A DNA stretch of 64,000 bases from Mycobacterium sp. WUMAC-067. Lineage in GTDB: Bacteria > Actinomycetota > Actinomycetes > Mycobacteriales > Mycobacteriaceae. Below the pieces are notes generated by a model. That model saw only the letters and a list, made by a program, of their open reading frames with translations. It searched no databases and was not told the origin of the DNA. The stretch's first letter is position 1; each line of letters opens with the position of its first letter. Shown piece by piece: positions 32,731-41,138 of the stretch. Location: assembly GCF_020217485.1 (NCBI RefSeq), contig NZ_JAEKMI010000027.1, positions 1-64,000 on the forward strand. The letters are read 5' to 3'. Made by a program: the position numbers and the translations under genes.

Positions 32731-33702
32731 ATGAGCGCAACAACGGATTTGGCGACTCTCGCGCAGCGATTCGACGCCGATCGGCGACACCTGCGATCGG
32801 TCGCGTTCCAGCTGCTGGGCTCGGTGGCCGACGCGGATGACGCGGTGCAGTCCGCCTGGCTGAAGGCCAGCCGCGCGGACTTCGGGGCCATCGACAACCT
32901 CTCCGGGTGGTTCACGACGATCACCGCGCGTGAGGCGCTGGACCAGCTGCGGGCGCGCAAGCGCCGCGCCGAGCAACCCCTCGCCGAGCCCGACGAGCTG
33001 GACCGGCTGGCAGGGGCGGCGTCAGCGCCGGCCGACGAGGACGCGCTGCTGGCAGAGTCGGTGAGCAGCGCGCTGCTCGTCGTGCTCGACCGGCTCTCAC
33101 CGGCACAGCGCGTCGCTTTCGTGCTGCACGACGTGTTCGCCATGCCATTCGAGACGATCGCCGCGTTGTTGCACCGGTCCCCGGATGCCGCGAAGAAACT
33201 CGCCAGCCGGGCCCGCGGCCGGCTCCACGACGGCCCGGCCGCCGAACCCCGCAGCACGGCCGGCCACCTAGAGGTGGTCGAGGCATTTCTGGCGGCCTCC
33301 CGCGGTGGCGACATCGCCGGACTGCTCGAGCTGCTGGCTCCCGACGTCGTGCGCACGGTCGACCGCGCCCTGGTCCCCACGGACGTGCCCACCACGGTGC
33401 GCGGCGCCAGGCAGGTTGCCGAGGAGACGCGCCGGTTCGCCAGGCGGGCGCGCGCCGGGGTCGTCATGCTCATCGACGGTGCGCCGGGCATCGTGATCGT
33501 CGCCGGTGGGCGCGCTCAGATCCTGCTGGTGATCGGCATCGGAGCCGACGATCGCATCCACACGATCGACATCACCGGCGATGCCGAGCGCATCCGCAGG
33601 GCGGCGCTGGCGCTGCCCCGCGGGCCGATCCAGGAACATCACAACCTCGTCGGGTACCAAGGACGTCAGACAGAGCCGGCCAACGGCCGGGAACGCGGCT
33701 AG
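32731..33702 (+). CDS. ECF41/SigJ-type sigma factor with SnoaL-like C-terminal domain
   Basis: A 323-aa sigma factor. Region 2 contains QLLGSVADADDAVQSAWLK and region 4 contains LSPAQRVAFVLHDVFAMPFETIA followed by RSPDAAKKLASRAR. After residue about 185 there is an extra SnoaL-like domain (HLEVVEAFLAASRGGDIAGLLELLAPDV), which marks the ECF41 group. In that group the extension controls activity in place of a separate anti-sigma factor, and the partner gene is usually a DoxX or carboxymuconolactone-type oxidoreductase. The divergent DoxX-like gene fits this rule and is probably its main target. ATG at 32731. Confidence 0.92.
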   Translation: MSATTDLATLAQRFDADRRHLRSVAFQLLGSVADADDAVQSAWLKASRADFGAIDNLSGWFTTITAREALDQLRARKRRAEQPLAEPDELDRLAGAASAPADEDALLAESVSSALLVVLDRLSPAQRVAFVLHDVFAMPFETIAALLHRSPDAAKKLASRARGRLHDGPAAEPRSTAGHLEVVEAFLAASRGGDIAGLLELLAPDVVRTVDRALVPTDVPTTVRGARQVAEETRRFARRARAGVVMLIDGAPGIVIVAGGRAQILLVIGIGADDRIHTIDITGDAERIRRAALALPRGPIQEHHNLVGYQGRQTEPANGRERG

Positions 33703-33714
33703 ACCGGGAGAGCC

Positions 33715-35040
33715 ATGCTCGACAAGCCGTTCGGACGGCGCAGCTTGCTGCGGGGCGCCGGCGCGCTGTCCGCCGTGGCGCTGGCACCGTGGTCGGCCGG
33801 CTGCGCTCCCGACGACGACGCGCTGACCTTCTTCTTCGCGGCCAACCCGGACGAGCGTGAGGCGAGGATGCGCATCGTCGACGAGTTTGCGCGCCGCCAT
33901 CCCGACATCAAGGTGCGTGCGGTGTTGTCCGGGCCGGGCGTCATGCAACAGCTTTCGACGTTCTGTGTCGGCGGCAAATGCCCCGACGTGCTGATGACAT
34001 GGGAACTGTCCTACGCCGAACTCGCCGACCGCGGCGTGCTGCTGGATCTGAACCCCCTGTTGGCGCGGGACAAATCGTTCGCCCAGCAGCTCAAGGCGGA
34101 CAGCATCCCGGCGCTGTACGAAACCTTTGCCTTCAACGGAGGGCAGTTCGCGCTTCCCGAGCAATGGTCGGGCAACTACCTGTTCTACAACAAGCGGCTG
34201 TTTGCCGAGGCCGGGGTGCCGCCCCCGCCCACCGCATGGCAACGCCCTTGGGATTTCACCGAATTCCTGGACACCGCACGGGCGCTGACCAAGCGCGACG
34301 CATCCGGGCGGGCCGCGCAGTACGGGTTCGTCAACACCTGGGTGTCGACCTACTCGGCGGGGCTGTTCGCGATGAACAACGGCGTCCCGTGGTCCAACCC
34401 GCGGGTGAATCCGACGCACCTCAATTTCGACGACCACGCCTTTCAGCAGGCGGTGCAGTTCTACGCCGACCTGGCCAACGAGCACAGGGTCGCGCCGAAC
34501 GATTCGGAGACGCAGTCGATGTCCACCCCCAACCTGTTCGCGGTGGGGCGGGCGGCGATCGCGCTGGGCGGGCACTGGCGCTACCAGACCTACCTCCGCG
34601 CCGAGGACCTCGATTTCGATGTCGCGCCGTTGCCGGTCGGCCCGGCGCGCGCAAACCGACGCGCGGCGTGTTCCGACATCGGCGCCACCGGGCTGGGCAT
34701 CTCGTCGACCAGTCCACGCAAGGAACAGGCCTGGGAATTCGTGAAATTCGCGGCCGGCCCGGTCGGGCAGGCGTTGATCGGTGAATCCTGTCTGTTCGTT
34801 CCCGTGCTGCGGTCGGCTCTGACATCGGAAGGATTCGCCAATGCCCATCGACGGATCGGCAATCTCAGTGTGCTCACCGAGGGCCCTGCGTTCTCGGAAG
34901 GACTGCCGATCACTCCGGTGTGGGAGAAGGTCAACGCGTTGATGGACCGCAACTTTGGCCCGATCCTGCGCGGTCGCCAACCGGCGACGTCCTTGGCCGG
35001 CCTGTCCCGCTCCGTCGACGAAGTGCTGCGCAGTCCATGA
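33715..35040 (+). CDS. ABC transporter sugar-binding lipoprotein (Rv2041c-like)
   Basis: A 441-aa extracellular solute-binding protein. The N-terminus has twin arginines (GRRSLLRGAG) followed by a hydrophobic stretch and lipobox (SAGC), so export may be by the Tat path as a lipoprotein. The body matches family 1 sugar-binding proteins: ANPDEREARMRIVDEFARRHPDIKV at the start and NYLFYNKRLFAEAGV in the hinge. It delivers a sugar to the two permeases downstream. Its stop overlaps the next start (ATGA), and the order binding protein, permease, permease, ATPase equals Rv2041c-Rv2038c. The sugar is unknown. Confidence 0.92.
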   Translation: MLDKPFGRRSLLRGAGALSAVALAPWSAGCAPDDDALTFFFAANPDEREARMRIVDEFARRHPDIKVRAVLSGPGVMQQLSTFCVGGKCPDVLMTWELSYAELADRGVLLDLNPLLARDKSFAQQLKADSIPALYETFAFNGGQFALPEQWSGNYLFYNKRLFAEAGVPPPPTAWQRPWDFTEFLDTARALTKRDASGRAAQYGFVNTWVSTYSAGLFAMNNGVPWSNPRVNPTHLNFDDHAFQQAVQFYADLANEHRVAPNDSETQSMSTPNLFAVGRAAIALGGHWRYQTYLRAEDLDFDVAPLPVGPARANRRAACSDIGATGLGISSTSPRKEQAWEFVKFAAGPVGQALIGESCLFVPVLRSALTSEGFANAHRRIGNLSVLTEGPAFSEGLPITPVWEKVNALMDRNFGPILRGRQPATSLAGLSRSVDEVLRSP

Positions 35041-36005
35041 CCGCGACGCATTCAGGTGGCGCGGCCGCCCCGGCGCGGAAGGCGAGCGGAAGGGTCCCGG
35101 AAAACCCGAGCCCGTGGCGCCGGCACGCCTGGGCCGGCCGGCTGTTCGTCGCCCCAAACTTGGTGGCGGTCGCCGTGTTCATGCTCTTTCCGCTGGGCTT
35201 CTCGCTGTACATGAGCTTTCAGCGCTGGGACGTGTTCACACCGCCGAAGTTCGTGGGGCTGAAGAACTTCGGGGAGCTCTTCACCTCGGATCCGCTGTTC
35301 GTCATCGCGATCCGCAACACGGTGATCTTCACCCTTGGGACGGTGGTGCCCACGGTTGTCATCAGTCTGGCCGTCGCCGGTGTGCTGAACCAGAGAGTCA
35401 GGGGCATCGGTATTTTCCGGACCATCGTCTTCCTCCCATTGGCCATCTCATCGGTGGTCATGGCGGTGGTGTGGCAGTTCGTTTTCAATACCGACAATGG
35501 CTTGCTGAACATCATGCTCGGCTGGGTTGGGCTCGGTCCCGTCCCATGGTTGGTCGAGCCCCACTGGGCCATGGTCTCGCTGTGCATTGTCAGCGTATGG
35601 CGCAGCGTGCCGTTTGCCACCGTCGTCTTGCTGGCCGCGATGCAGGGCGTCCCGGGGACGGTGTACGAGGCCGCCACCATCGACGGAGCAAGCGAGACAA
35701 GGCAATTCATCTCGATCACGGTGCCGCTGATCCGGGGGTCGATCTCGTTTGTGGTCATCATCTCGGTCATCCACGCCTTTCAGGCGTTCGACCTGGTCTA
35801 CGTCCTCACCGGTGCCAATGGCGGGCCCGAATCGGCGACCTACGTCCTGGGCATCATGCTGTTCCAGCACGCGTTTTCGTTTCTCGAGTTCGGGTACGCA
35901 TCCGCGCTGGCGTGGGTGATGTTCGCCGTCCTGCTGGTGCTGACCGTCGTGCAGTTGAAAGTGAGCCATCGACGTTCTTTGGAGACTTCGCGTGGGCTTA
36001 AGTGA
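35037..36005 (+). CDS. Sugar ABC transporter permease, MalF/UgpA-type (Rv2040c-like)
   Basis: A 322-aa permease. ATG at 35037 overlaps the preceding stop. After a hydrophilic N-terminus of about 40 residues there are six membrane helices. The conserved cytoplasmic EAA loop is present as YEAATIDGASETRQFISITVP, which docks on the ATPase. It pairs with the product of 35992-36834 to make the channel. The 3' end overlaps the next gene by 14 bases. Confidence 0.93.
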   Translation: MTATHSGGAAAPARKASGRVPENPSPWRRHAWAGRLFVAPNLVAVAVFMLFPLGFSLYMSFQRWDVFTPPKFVGLKNFGELFTSDPLFVIAIRNTVIFTLGTVVPTVVISLAVAGVLNQRVRGIGIFRTIVFLPLAISSVVMAVVWQFVFNTDNGLLNIMLGWVGLGPVPWLVEPHWAMVSLCIVSVWRSVPFATVVLLAAMQGVPGTVYEAATIDGASETRQFISITVPLIRGSISFVVIISVIHAFQAFDLVYVLTGANGGPESATYVLGIMLFQHAFSFLEFGYASALAWVMFAVLLVLTVVQLKVSHRRSLETSRGLK

Positions 36006-36834
36006 GGGTGTCATCAGGCGCACCGCATTGCGGGGCGGCATGGTCTATGCGGCCCTGCTCGGCATCGCCTGGTGCGCGCTGTTCCCGATAGCGTGGGCAC
36101 TGTCGGGTTCGCTCAAGACCGAGGGCGAGGTCAGCGAACCCACACTGCTGCCGGCGCATCCGCAGTGGTCCAACTACACCGAAGTGTTTGCGTTGCTGCC
36201 GTTCTGGCGGATGTTCTTCAACACCGTGCTGTATGCGGGGTGTGTCACCGCGGGGCATGTTTTCTTTTGCTCACTGGCCGGATACGCCTTCGCGCGACTG
36301 GACTTTCGCGGCCGCGATGCGCTGTTCGTGGTTTATTTGGGGACGTTGATGGTGCCGCTAACGGTGACGGTGATCCCGCAGTTCCTCGTCATGCGGACCC
36401 TGGGATGGGTCGACACCCCGTGGGCGATGATCGTGCCCGGCTTCTTCGGTAGCGCGTTCGGCACGTACCTGATGCGGCAATTCTTCCGGACCCTCCCCAC
36501 CGACCTGGAGGAAGCGGCGATACTCGACGGTTGTTCGCCGTGGCAGGTCTATTGGCGCATCCTGCTGCCGCACGCCAGGCCGGCGGTGATGGTGCTCGCG
36601 GTGCTCACCTGGGTCAACGTCTGGAACGATTTTCTGTGGCCGCTGTTGATGATTCAGCGCAACAGCCTGGCCACGCTGACGTTGGGGCTGGTGCGAATGA
36701 AGGGTGAGTACGTTTCCCGGTGGCCGGTGTTGATGGCAACCTCGCTGCTCATCATGTTGCCGTTGGTCGTGATCTACGCGTTCGCGCAACGTTCGTTCGT
36801 CCGCGGCATCGCGGTCACGGGAATGGGTGGGTGA
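35992..36834 (+). CDS. Sugar ABC transporter permease, MalG/UgpE-type (Rv2039c-like)
   Basis: A 280-aa permease starting at GTG inside the previous gene. It has six membrane helices and an EAA loop (LEEAAILDGCSPWQVYWRILLP). It also has the MalG-type N-terminal region (ALSGSLKTEGEVSEPTLLP). It is the second half of the channel for the Rv2041c-type binding protein. The stop precedes the ATPase start by two bases. Confidence 0.93.
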   Translation: MGLSEGVIRRTALRGGMVYAALLGIAWCALFPIAWALSGSLKTEGEVSEPTLLPAHPQWSNYTEVFALLPFWRMFFNTVLYAGCVTAGHVFFCSLAGYAFARLDFRGRDALFVVYLGTLMVPLTVTVIPQFLVMRTLGWVDTPWAMIVPGFFGSAFGTYLMRQFFRTLPTDLEEAAILDGCSPWQVYWRILLPHARPAVMVLAVLTWVNVWNDFLWPLLMIQRNSLATLTLGLVRMKGEYVSRWPVLMATSLLIMLPLVVIYAFAQRSFVRGIAVTGMGG

Positions 36835-36836
36835 TC

Positions 36837-37907
36837 ATGGCCTCGGTGAGCTTCGAGCAGGCGACGCGGCACTATCCCGGAGCGGATCGCCCGGCCCTGG
36901 ACAACCTGGATCTCGTTGTCGGCGACGGCGAGTTCGTCGTGCTGGTGGGGCCCTCCGGATGCGGCAAGACCACCTCGCTGCGGATGGTGGCCGGGCTGGA
37001 AACCGTGGACTCCGGGCGCATCCGGATCGGCGACAGGGACGTCACCAAGGTCGATCCCAAGAACCGGGACGTCGCAATGGTCTTTCAGAACTATGCGCTC
37101 TACCCGCACATGACGGTGGCCGAGAATATGGGCTTCGCCATGAAGATCGCCAAAACCCCGAAGGCGCAGATCCGTGAACGGGTGTTGGACGCGGCGAAAT
37201 TGCTTGATCTGCAACCGTATCTCGATCGCAAGCCGAAAGACCTGTCCGGCGGACAGCGCCAGCGAGTGGCGATGGGCCGCGCGATCGTGCGCCGGCCGCA
37301 GGTGTTCCTGATGGACGAACCGCTGTCCAATCTGGACGCCAAACTGCGGGTGCAAACCCGCAACCAGATCGCCGCATTGCAACGGCGGCTCAGCACGACC
37401 ACCGTCTATGTCACCCACGATCAGGTCGAGGCGATGACGATGGGTGACCGCGTCGCCGTGCTGTGCGACGGCGTGCTGCAGCAATTCGCCCCGCCCCGCG
37501 AGCTTTACCGAAACCCGGACAACGTCTTCGTGGCGGGTTTCATCGGGTCGCCGGCGATGAATCTGTTCACCCTGCCCATCGTGGATTCCACCGTGTCGCT
37601 GGGTGATTGGCCCATCACGGTGCCACGGGAGATCGCCAGTGCCGCAGGCGAGGTCGTCGTCGGGGTCCGTCCCGAACATTTCGGGCTGGGTGACCTCGGT
37701 GTCGAGATGGAGGTCGACGTGGTGGAGGAGCTGGGTGCGGACGCCTACCTGTACGGGCGAATCACCGGCTCCGGCAAGGTAATCGAGGCGCCGATCGTGG
37801 CGCGCGCCGACGGACGCAATCCACCGGCGAGAGGCAGCAGGGTGCGCCTGCATCCGCAGCCGGGACACGTGCACTTCTTCGGCGCGGACGGTCGCCGACT
37901 GTGTTGA
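36837..37907 (+). CDS. Sugar ABC transporter ATPase, UgpC/MalK-type (Rv2038c-like)
   Basis: A 356-aa ATPase. Walker A is GPSGCGKTT, the Q loop is VFQNYALYP, the signature is LSGGQRQR, Walker B is VFLMDEPLSNLDAKLR, and the H loop is YVTHDQVEAM. The C-terminal TOBE/regulatory domain (about 240-350) is of the MalK type. Such ATPases may serve several importers in one cell. ATG at 36837 is chosen; GTG at 36831 is an alternative overlapping the previous stop. Confidence 0.94.
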   Translation: MASVSFEQATRHYPGADRPALDNLDLVVGDGEFVVLVGPSGCGKTTSLRMVAGLETVDSGRIRIGDRDVTKVDPKNRDVAMVFQNYALYPHMTVAENMGFAMKIAKTPKAQIRERVLDAAKLLDLQPYLDRKPKDLSGGQRQRVAMGRAIVRRPQVFLMDEPLSNLDAKLRVQTRNQIAALQRRLSTTTVYVTHDQVEAMTMGDRVAVLCDGVLQQFAPPRELYRNPDNVFVAGFIGSPAMNLFTLPIVDSTVSLGDWPITVPREIASAAGEVVVGVRPEHFGLGDLGVEMEVDVVEELGADAYLYGRITGSGKVIEAPIVARADGRNPPARGSRVRLHPQPGHVHFFGADGRRLC

Positions 37908-37973
37908 TCATGCTCCCGGGTTTCGGCGTGCCGTGCAGGCACAGCCCGGCTCCGTGCGGTTAGGGTGGTGGTA

Positions 37974-38939
37974 GTGAGTGACGTGCGTGCCGACCTGGTG
38001 TGCGAAGGCGGCGGTGTCCGGGGGATCGGACTGGTGGGAGCGGTGGATGCGCTCGACCAGGCCGGGTACCGGTTTCCCCGCGTCGCGGGAAGCAGCGCGG
38101 GCGCCATCGTCGCCTCACTGGTGGCCGCCCTGCAGGTCGCCGGTGAGCCGATCAGCCGGTTGGCCGACATCATGCGCGCCATCGATTACCGGAAGTTCCT
38201 CGACCGCAATCTGATCGGACGAGTTCCGCTGATCGGCGGGGCGCTGTCCTTGCTGACGTCGGACGGTGTGTATCGGGGCGCCTACCTCGAACAGTTGCTC
38301 GCCGGGCTGCTCGGTGATCTGGGCGTCCGGACGTTCGGCGATCTGCGCACGGGGGAACAGCCCGACCAGTTCGCGTGGTCCCTCGTGGTGACGGCCAGCG
38401 ACCTGTCGCGGCGCCGGCTGGTGCGGATCCCGTGGGACCTCAGCACGTATGGCATCGACCCCGATGATTTTTCGGTGGCGCGCGCGGTGCACGCGTCGTC
38501 GGCCATTCCATACGTGTTCGAGCCCGTTCGGGTCGCCGGCGCGACGTGGGTGGACGGCGGATTGCTATCGGACTTTCCGGTCCAGTTGTTCGACCGGCCT
38601 GATGCCCAACCACGGTGGCCCACATTCGGTATCCGGCTGTCCGCGCGTCCGGGCATCCCGCCCACGCATCCCGTCCACGGTCCGGTGTCGTTGGGGCTCG
38701 CCGCGATAGAGACGCTGGTGAGCAACCAGGACAACGCCTACATCGACGATCCCTGCACCGTCCGGCGCACCATCTTCGTGTCCGCCGACGAAGTCAGCCC
38801 GATCGACTTCGACATCACCGTGCAGCAGCGTGAAGCCCTCTACCAACGAGGATTGCAAGCGGGCCAACAGTTTCTGCGGACCTGGAACTACGCGGACTAT
38901 CTCGCCGCGTGCGGCGGCCCGGTGCCAAAATCACCGTGA
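37974..38939 (+). CDS. Patatin-like phospholipase (Rv2037c-like)
   Basis: A 321-aa patatin-like acyl hydrolase. The oxyanion hole is GGGVRGIG, the nucleophile elbow is GSSAG, and the catalytic aspartate lies in VDGG. These form the Ser-Asp dyad of the family. It should release fatty acids from lipids or esters at or near the membrane. GTG at 37974 is chosen because the conserved sequence starts there (DVRADLVCEGGG); earlier in-frame GTG codons add only three residues. It follows the ABC transporter by 66 bases, as Rv2037c follows Rv2038c. Confidence 0.88.
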   Translation: MSDVRADLVCEGGGVRGIGLVGAVDALDQAGYRFPRVAGSSAGAIVASLVAALQVAGEPISRLADIMRAIDYRKFLDRNLIGRVPLIGGALSLLTSDGVYRGAYLEQLLAGLLGDLGVRTFGDLRTGEQPDQFAWSLVVTASDLSRRRLVRIPWDLSTYGIDPDDFSVARAVHASSAIPYVFEPVRVAGATWVDGGLLSDFPVQLFDRPDAQPRWPTFGIRLSARPGIPPTHPVHGPVSLGLAAIETLVSNQDNAYIDDPCTVRRTIFVSADEVSPIDFDITVQQREALYQRGLQAGQQFLRTWNYADYLAACGGPVPKSP

Positions 38940-38960
38940 CGGCGCCGAAGCCGGCCGCAG

Positions 38961-39248
38961 CTACCCGCGCGAGCAGCGAATCACATGGACGCGACGCCGG
39001 ACACGCTCGACGTCATCCGGCGTCGGCAATTGGTTGGTGATCCGGGTGATCTCCACCCCGATATCAACGGGGTTGATCGGCCAGACGCGACGCGCGATGA
39101 GATCGCTTGCAATGGCGGTGATGTCGTGGCTGCAGAGTCGTCGGCGCGTCAACGCCACCAGCGGCACGTGACCGGGAGCCGGCATGCCGGTGGGGTAACC
39201 GGCCCGCACAAACGCCACAATGCTTGTCACCCAATGCGACAAGTCCAT
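38961..39248 (-). CDS. DUF3349-family small protein
   Basis: A 95-aa protein of the mycobacterial DUF3349 type: it opens with VTSIVAFVRAGYPTGMP, then VPLVALTRRRLCSHDITAIASDLI and DIGVEITRITNQLPTPDDVERVRRRV. Family structures show a small helical fold without enzymatic sites. Convergent with the patatin gene. The 220 bases upstream, to 39468, hold no other gene I can support. Confidence 0.85.
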   Translation of the reverse strand: MDLSHWVTSIVAFVRAGYPTGMPAPGHVPLVALTRRRLCSHDITAIASDLIARRVWPINPVDIGVEITRITNQLPTPDDVERVRRRVHVIRCSRG

Positions 39249-39468
39249 ACGTCCACCTCGCTAACCGCCGCAAGTTGCACATGAGCGGCAGTGCTTGCCT
39301 TGGCTAGCAACGTACCATCGGCGATGTCATCAGCCAGGTAACGCCACACAGTTAAACGCAGCTTTTTGCGGTTCGCCCGCGCTGCCGCCGAGAGTGATCT
39401 TGCCGACCATCGCCCCATCCTGGCGTGCCGTAACACTGTTTGGCCACAAGGCTTTCTACTATTGCCGC

Positions 39469-40302
39469 GTGGTGGATCGCTATGGAACCGATGTGCTGGC
39501 CGCGGGACGGCGCAAGCCCCGCTCGACCGAACACCCGGCCGAATTGGGCCTGGTCGTCGAGGACGTCGAAACCGGCTACGTCGGCGCGGTGGTGCGAGTC
39601 GAATACGGCCGGGTGGACCTGGAAGACCGGCGCGGTCACGTGCGCGGCTTTCCTTTGGGCCCTGGGTATTTGCTCGAAGGACGACCCGTCATCCTCACCG
39701 CCCCGCGGCGGGCGTCGCCAGCGGCCCCGACCAGGACGGCGTCGGGCTCGGTCGCAGTACCGGGGGCCCGCGCGCGAGTCGCCCGCGCCAGCCGAATCTA
39801 TGTCGAGGGCCGCCACGACGCCGAACTCATCGCACAGGTGTGGGGCGAGGACTTGAAGATCGAAGGTGTCGTCGTCGAGCAACTCGGCGGCGTCGACGAT
39901 TTGGTGGACATCGTCGCCGAGTTCGCGCCCGGCCCGGGGCGACGCCTCGGAGTGCTCGTCGACCACCTCGTCACCGGTTCCAAGGAGGCCCGCATCGCCG
40001 ACGCGGTGCGACGTGGCCCGGGCGGTACCGACACCCTCGTCGTCGGTCACCCCTACGTCGACATCTGGCAGGCCGTGAAGCCGCAGCGGCTGGGGCTGAC
40101 CGCCTGGCCGGACGTGCCGCGGCAGGTGGACTGGAAACACGGCGCGTGCCAGGCGCTTCGCTTGCCCCACGCCGATCAGGCCGACATCGCCAGGGCCTGG
40201 CGGCATATCCGTTCGCGGGTGCGCGACTGGAACGACCTGGAGCCGGCGCTGATCAGCCGGGTCGAGGAACTCATCGACTTCGTGACGCAGCCGGTGTGCT
40301 GA
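39469..40302 (+). CDS. DUF3097-family protein
   Basis: A 277-aa actinobacterial protein of unknown function. The N-terminal part (about 1-85) is a small beta domain (ELGLVVEDVETGYVGAVVRVE). The C-terminal part has TOPRIM-like strands: SRIYVEGRHDAELIAQVWG, then LGVLVDHLVTGSKE and VGHPYVDIWQAVKP, with acidic residues (Glu in VEGRHD, Asp in VDHL) where a metal could bind. GTG at 39469 (or 39472) is chosen because the conserved DRYGTDVL follows at once. No ribosome site is visible, and TACTAT sits 6 bases upstream, so the mRNA may be leaderless. A nucleic-acid role is possible from the TOPRIM-like pattern. Confidence 0.83.
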   Translation: MVDRYGTDVLAAGRRKPRSTEHPAELGLVVEDVETGYVGAVVRVEYGRVDLEDRRGHVRGFPLGPGYLLEGRPVILTAPRRASPAAPTRTASGSVAVPGARARVARASRIYVEGRHDAELIAQVWGEDLKIEGVVVEQLGGVDDLVDIVAEFAPGPGRRLGVLVDHLVTGSKEARIADAVRRGPGGTDTLVVGHPYVDIWQAVKPQRLGLTAWPDVPRQVDWKHGACQALRLPHADQADIARAWRHIRSRVRDWNDLEPALISRVEELIDFVTQPVC

Positions 40303-40407
40303 GCCTGCCGACGTAGTTAAGCTCTTGCCCGTTGCCGCTTCACGTCAGGTCGAGATCTGCGTCGAGCGCCGCATTTGATCGGCGTCGATCGAGGCATACC
40401 GTGGGGT

Positions 40408-41052
40408 ATGGCTTCTCGACACACCTTGTTTCGGGTCTTTTATCGGCTCGGCTTTACCCCTTGGGACGGTCATGCCGAGGCGAACGGCCTACGGGAGCTG
40501 ATCGAGGGAACCGCGGACCTACCCGCGTCGCCACCGGGAGGGGCACTGGATGTCGGATGCGGCACCGGAGACTCGTCGATCTACCTTGCCCAGCATGGAT
40601 GGCGGGTCACCGGAGTTGACTTCGTGCCGAAGGCACTCGGAAGGGCCCGCGCCAAGGCTCGTGCTGCTGGCGTGGCGGTCGATTTCGTCCAGGCTGACGT
40701 CACGCACCTGAGTCGAGCCGGGATCGACGCGAAATTCCAGTTGATTGTGGACAACGGGTGTTTGCACGGGATGAGTGATAGCGACCGCGATCTTTACGTC
40801 CAGGAGGTCACGGCGGCGGCTGCCCCCGGGGCGCGACTGTTGATTGTCGCCGCCCCGCCCGGTGGCCCGGTCAGATTTCTCGGGCTCGATCAGCTGGAGA
40901 TCCAGCGCAGGTTCACGCCCGAGTGGACGCTGCTGTCGACGGCAGAAGAAAAGATGGCATTTGTCAACAGGTCTGCCCACCGATACACACCGATCGCGTT
41001 GATCCGCAACCGATTCGCAGTGCACTGTTACCTGCTGCAGCGCACCGGGTGA
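40408..41052 (+). CDS. Class I SAM-dependent methyltransferase
   Basis: A 214-aa methyltransferase. The SAM-binding motif I is ALDVGCGTG, with motif II acid in VTGVDFVPKAL and VDFVQADVTHL further on. A long helical N-terminus (RHTLFRVFYRLGFTPWDGH) and a family ending (YTPIALIRNRFAVHCYLLQR) match a set of actinobacterial small-molecule methyltransferases. ATG at 40408 has no clear ribosome site. It stands alone between the DUF3097 gene and the iron-uptake operon; the substrate is unknown. Confidence 0.88.
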   Translation: MASRHTLFRVFYRLGFTPWDGHAEANGLRELIEGTADLPASPPGGALDVGCGTGDSSIYLAQHGWRVTGVDFVPKALGRARAKARAAGVAVDFVQADVTHLSRAGIDAKFQLIVDNGCLHGMSDSDRDLYVQEVTAAAAPGARLLIVAAPPGGPVRFLGLDQLEIQRRFTPEWTLLSTAEEKMAFVNRSAHRYTPIALIRNRFAVHCYLLQRTG

Positions 41053-41089
41053 TTCTAGAGAGCAACCAGCCCATTGGTGCACCGCTAGG

Positions 41090-41107
41090 TCGGCTACGCT
41101 AAGCCGA
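41090..41107. promoter_or_regulatory. Inverted repeat in the efeU upstream region
   Basis: TCGGCT-ACGCTA-AGCCGA is a perfect 6-bp inverted repeat with a 6-base spacer, 31 bases before the efeU start. A possible -10 (TACGCT, 41095-41100) lies inside it and a weak -35 (TTGGTG, 41074-41079) upstream. It does not match the IdeR box well, so another regulator is possible. Confidence 0.45.
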
Positions 41108-41138
41108 AATCCCGATCGGCGGGACAGAAATAGGGCGC

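Noticed and set aside
33268..35157. 629-aa minus-strand ORF opposite the sugar-binding protein
   Set aside because: Antisense shadow; the plus frame has a signal peptide, lipobox and overlap with the permease.
39227..39436. 69-aa minus-strand ORF upstream of DUF3349
   Set aside because: Overlaps the start of the DUF3349 gene, no ribosome site and no recognisable fold.
41090..41107. IdeR (iron) box upstream of efeU
   Set aside because: The inverted repeat shares only a few positions with the IdeR consensus and has a different arm and spacer pattern.
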